33,133 bases of DNA from Nitrospira sp. (GTDB lineage Bacteria; Nitrospirota; Nitrospiria; Nitrospirales; Nitrospiraceae), in contig VGXG01000023.1 in assembly GCA_016873395.1 (NCBI GenBank), forward strand, positions 1 to 33,133. The letters are read 5' to 3'. The translations under genes and the position numbers were made by a program. Position 1 is the first letter of the stretch. The number at the start of each line of letters is the position of its first letter. Below are positions 30,258 through 33,133 of this stretch, piece after piece. The notes below the pieces were generated by a model. That model was not told the origin of the DNA. It made no database searches and saw only the letters and a program-made list of their open reading frames with translations.

Positions 30258-33133
30258 ATGTCCCACGATCTCGAACAGAAGCTGGTTGAACGGCTGGCAG
30301 CGGGGCTGGATCGTCCCACGGCCACTGACCTCGTGGCCCGGTTGGTCGAGGCCGAGACCGTTCCGGCGGTGCTGGCTCTGCTCGATGAGCTCGAAGCGGC
30401 GTCCCCGAAGGCGCTGCGGGCAGCGATCGAGGCCTTGCCGGAGCTGAACCGGCGGGATGGATTGCAGGCGGTTATTTCCTGGCTGGACCTGGGCGTGGCA
30501 CTGGCCGGGTCTTCCGGCGCGACGGCCTTGCGGTATTTCAAGGAAAGCCCGTTGATCCTGGGGCTCTTCGAAACCGCCTCGGCCCGGGAGCAAGCCTTGA
30601 AGCTTGCCTTGGAACTGGCCGACAGCGACGTGAATGTCGCGCTGGAGTTTATCAAGGCCGCCCCGGAATTGCTGGCCGTTCTTCCCTCCGAACAACTGGC
30701 TTCCTGGGTTGAGGCGGGACTCGATCTGGCTTCCATTGATCATGTTCTCGGCCTCGAATTTTTCCGTCAAGGGCCGGTGATTGCCGCAGCGGTCCCTCTG
30801 AATCAGGTGCGGGCCTGGACGGGGTTCGGCATGAAGCTGATCACCGTCAACAGCCTGGGTAAGACGGACTATCTGGGCACGGTGGAATTTTTCCGGACCA
30901 GCCCCGCGATCTTTGGCGATATCGAAGGAGCGTCGGTCAGGACAACTGTGATCGAGCTTGGCTCCACGCTGGCCGACCGTGATCCAAAGACCGCCATCGT
31001 ATTTTTGGCCGAGTCGCCGACGCTCTTAAGAGCCCTGCCATCCGAGGGCTGGCGGCTCAAAGTGCTCCGGTACGGCCTGCTGGTCGCCGAGCGGGACACG
31101 GAGACGGCGCTGGCCTATCTGCGTCGGTGTCCGGAGGTCCTGGCCTTGGTGGGCCAAAGCACCCCCACCCCTCCCTCCCTCTCGGGACCCGTTGCTCCTC
31201 GGGGGACCCGTTGCTCCACGGAATGCAACGGGTCAACAACGGGTCAGGGGGAGGGTGAGGGAGAGGGAGACAAGTTCGAAGACTGGTTCAAAGGCGGGAT
31301 GGAGGTGCTGGCCTACAGCCCGGAGGGAGCGCGGGCCTATTTCGCGCTGGAAACGCACAAGGCGCTGGTCTCGCTGGAGCAGGCGATGAGCGGGGTGCCG
31401 CTTCGACAGATCGCCCGGTCGCTGAAGCTCTTCGCGCAAGGGCTCTGTGGAACGGACGTGGCCATCCGGGCCATCGTGGACCTGTCGGCACCCGATCAGC
31501 CGAAGCCGGGTCAGGCAGAGCCTCTCAAGAAGCCGGCTCGGGCGACAGTCAGCGCCGATGGGCGGACGATCGCGCTCCCGGCTCTCTTGCGGCACTATGC
31601 CACCAGAGAAGAGAACATCCGGCTCTATCGGGTGATGACGGCGCATGAGGCGGGGCATCTGGAATTCGGCACCTACAGTCTGTCGCTGGAACGGCTGGCT
31701 GATTTGACGGAGACGGTCCGGCTTCGCTATGGCCCCTCACCCCACCCCTCTCCCCTCAGGGGAGAGGGTAAGGGAGAGGGGCGACTGCCAGAGCGGACAA
31801 TCGAAGTCCGGACGCTGGAAGATTTGTTTCGTCTTTATCCCCAGTCAGGACTGATCCGCGACCTCTGGACGGTGCTGGAAGACGCCAGGGTGGAGTATCG
31901 ACTGCAGGAAGAATATCCGGGCCTCAAGCAGGACCTGGCGCGGCTGGCGCGGGAAGCGGTGACGACGAGGTCCCTGTTGCAGGGGTTGTCGGTCCGCGAG
32001 CTGGTGGTGGATGCCCTGTTGCTCCTCTCCACGGCGGAGCCGGGCACCGTCCGGATTCCGGACTCGATCCGCGATCTCGTGGATCGTGCCTGGGCTCTGT
32101 CCCAGACCGTTCTGACGCCGAGCGCCACGGCCGAAGAGGTCGTCAGGGTCGCGGACCGCATCTACCTATTGCTGGAAGTGGCGCTCGCCTCAGCCACGCG
32201 TGAGGAAGGGGACGAGGGGGAACCGGCTTCCGACGTGGAGCAGGGGGCCGGACCCAAGGCCTCTGAGGAGACTTCGGGAAAGTACCGGCCAGTCACCAAC
32301 TGGGCCTATCGTGGGGCGATGGAGGCGGACCAAGTGCGAGACCGTCGCGGGGGAAGCTCCGATCGCGAACAGAGCGGCACAGGGCAGGATAACGCCCAGT
32401 CTGCGGCGCCCGAGGAGCAGTCGGCCGGCTTTGGGGGGAGCGGCGATCCGTCGAACTGCGACAAGCTGCGAGGCCAGCAGTCCGGGGAAGCCCTGGCACC
32501 GGGCGGGCGTCCCGGCTCCGTCGTGGAACAATGGCTGGCGGTCAGCGATCCGCCCCTCACCCCTCATCCCTCACCTCTTATCTCCCAAGAACGGGCCTTT
32601 CTCTACGATGAGTGGGATGGAGTGATCCGGGACTACCGCTCCGGCTGGTGTCGAGTCATCGAGCGGGTGGCGCCGGAAGGCTCCATCGATTTCGCTGAAG
32701 CCACTTTGGCGGCTCATGGGCCGGCGGTCAGGCTGCTCCGCCGGTATTTTGAAAGCCTGCGCCCGCCCGGCCTCCGGCTGGTCCGCGGACAGATGGATGG
32801 GGAGGAGATCGACCTGGACGCAGCGATCGGGCGCAAGGTGGACCTGGCCGCCAGGGCGGAAGCCTCCGACCGGATCTTTGTGCGGCGGGAGAAGCGTGAG
32901 CGGGAGGTCGCGGCTGTCATTCTCGTGGATTTGAGTGGCTCAACCAGCCGCCAGATCGATGCGCAGGGGCAGGACCCAAGGGAGAGCCTGCGTCGGGTGA
33001 TTGAGGTCGAGAAAGAAGGGCTCATCCTCTTAGGCGAAGCGCTGGCGGCCATCGGCGACCAGTTTGCCGTGTATGGCTACTCAGGCCAGGGCCGACAGCA
33101 GGTGGACTTTCTCGTGCTGAAGGATTTCGACGA
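30258..33133 (+). CDS. Large vWA-domain protein with HEXXH motif, NorD/CbbO-like (3' end outside window)
   Basis: At least 958 residues are visible, more than the roughly 600-750 usual for NorD/CbbO-type partners of MoxR ATPases. The first 300 residues contain six or seven helical repeats of about 35-45 residues with a core like ALRYFKESPLILGLF, ALEFIKAAPELLAVLP and AIVFLAESPTLLRALP. A zinc-type HEAGH (463-467) follows in MTAHEAGHLEFGTYSL, then an acidic linker. A vWA domain starts with the MIDAS motif DLSGSTS (D891). It probably works with the MoxR ATPase at 24481 in metalloenzyme activation. Family D/P repeats encode residues about 302-338 and 492-508 in frame. GGGAG precedes the ATG. Confidence 0.85.
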   Translation, partial: MSHDLEQKLVERLAAGLDRPTATDLVARLVEAETVPAVLALLDELEAASPKALRAAIEALPELNRRDGLQAVISWLDLGVALAGSSGATALRYFKESPLILGLFETASAREQALKLALELADSDVNVALEFIKAAPELLAVLPSEQLASWVEAGLDLASIDHVLGLEFFRQGPVIAAAVPLNQVRAWTGFGMKLITVNSLGKTDYLGTVEFFRTSPAIFGDIEGASVRTTVIELGSTLADRDPKTAIVFLAESPTLLRALPSEGWRLKVLRYGLLVAERDTETALAYLRRCPEVLALVGQSTPTPPSLSGPVAPRGTRCSTECNGSTTGQGEGEGEGDKFEDWFKGGMEVLAYSPEGARAYFALETHKALVSLEQAMSGVPLRQIARSLKLFAQGLCGTDVAIRAIVDLSAPDQPKPGQAEPLKKPARATVSADGRTIALPALLRHYATREENIRLYRVMTAHEAGHLEFGTYSLSLERLADLTETVRLRYGPSPHPSPLRGEGKGEGRLPERTIEVRTLEDLFRLYPQSGLIRDLWTVLEDARVEYRLQEEYPGLKQDLARLAREAVTTRSLLQGLSVRELVVDALLLLSTAEPGTVRIPDSIRDLVDRAWALSQTVLTPSATAEEVVRVADRIYLLLEVALASATREEGDEGEPASDVEQGAGPKASEETSGKYRPVTNWAYRGAMEADQVRDRRGGSSDREQSGTGQDNAQSAAPEEQSAGFGGSGDPSNCDKLRGQQSGEALAPGGRPGSVVEQWLAVSDPPLTPHPSPLISQERAFLYDEWDGVIRDYRSGWCRVIERVAPEGSIDFAEATLAAHGPAVRLLRRYFESLRPPGLRLVRGQMDGEEIDLDAAIGRKVDLAARAEASDRIFVRREKREREVAAVILVDLSGSTSRQIDAQGQDPRESLRRVIEVEKEGLILLGEALAAIGDQFAVYGYSGQGRQQVDFLVLKDFD
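31160..31270. repeat. Family D repeat with doubled family P arms inside the vWA gene
   Basis: CACCCCCACCCCTCCCTCCC and GAGGGTGAGGGAGAGGGAG enclose two copies of ACCCGTTGC (31187, 31206) followed by GCAACGGGT (31225) and ACAACGGGT (31236). Read in frame as about 37 residues. Confidence 0.82.
31735..31782. repeat. Family D repeat inside the vWA gene
   Basis: CCCTCTCCCC-TCA-GGGGAGAGGG (31746-31768) is a perfect 10-bp stem, extended by CCCCTCACCC on the left and AAGGGAGAGGGG on the right. Read in frame as about 17 residues. A possible related half-element (CCCCTCACCCCTCATCCCTC) lies at about 32552-32587 in the same gene. Confidence 0.8.

Overview
The window is about 33 kb of GC-rich bacterial chromosome. 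The gene content (SoxCD, ferredoxin:thioredoxin reductase catalytic subunit, two-domain dCTP deaminase, KamA-type radical SAM enzyme, the TIGR04282/TIGR04283 glycosyltransferase pair, MoxR/vWA proteins) and the style of the intergenic repeats suggest a Nitrospira-like member of the Nitrospirota. That assignment is an inference from gene content, not a search result. No rRNA, tRNA, CRISPR array or intact insertion sequence was seen.

Layout. 1-1.3 kb: a decayed XRE/ImmA-type antitoxin/regulator fragment, then a minus-strand J-domain protein fused to an ERCC4-like nuclease domain. 1.3-1.85 kb: a non-coding gap holding a strong hairpin. 1.8-3.0 kb: an AI-2E family permease. 3.0-5.9 kb (minus): soxC-soxD, translationally coupled, followed by a Tat-exported nitrilase-family protein. 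6.0-10.0 kb: a single-domain response regulator, phosphoglucomutase, an APC permease and a small membrane protein. 10.2-13.6 kb: an ankyrin lipoprotein, a truncated sensor remnant, a 5'-nucleotidase-family protein, then bolA and a CGFS-type glutaredoxin, a classic iron-sulfur trafficking pair. 13.7-21.1 kb (minus): eight co-directional genes (ATP-grasp-like protein, glutaredoxin-like protein, KamA, Dcd, membrane protein, two TIGR0428x glycosyltransferases, SDR) with overlapping or closely spaced ends. 21.4-24.4 kb (plus): a YkgJ/DUF2156 fusion and a collapsed hybrid histidine kinase. 24.5-27.5 kb (plus): a MoxR/CbbQ ATPase, a lipoprotein, YggU and an AIR-synthase-fold protein. 27.4-30.1 kb (minus): an M28 peptidase, an FTR catalytic subunit and an alpha/beta hydrolase. 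30.3 kb to the edge (plus): a very large vWA protein carrying an HEXXH motif, cut by the window end and the likely partner of the MoxR ATPase.

The most unusual signal is a set of at least eight families of short composite inverted repeats (about 30-110 bp). Each arm is a run of degenerate 6-9-mers such as GGCGAG, opposed by CTTGCC or CTCGCC runs. They occupy many gaps between genes and also lie in frame inside, or at the ends of, at least nine coding sequences, adding low-complexity peptides to otherwise conserved enzymes. Some are nested: a CCCGTTGC palindrome sits inside other repeats. This looks like a mobile or slippage-driven repeat system tolerated by open reading frames, comparable in principle to the Rickettsia palindromic elements, though I do not recognise the families.

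Other points of interest are the J-domain/ERCC4 fusion with altered catalytic residues, SoxCD without soxXYZAB in view, and the separated MoxR/vWA pair with an added protease-like motif.
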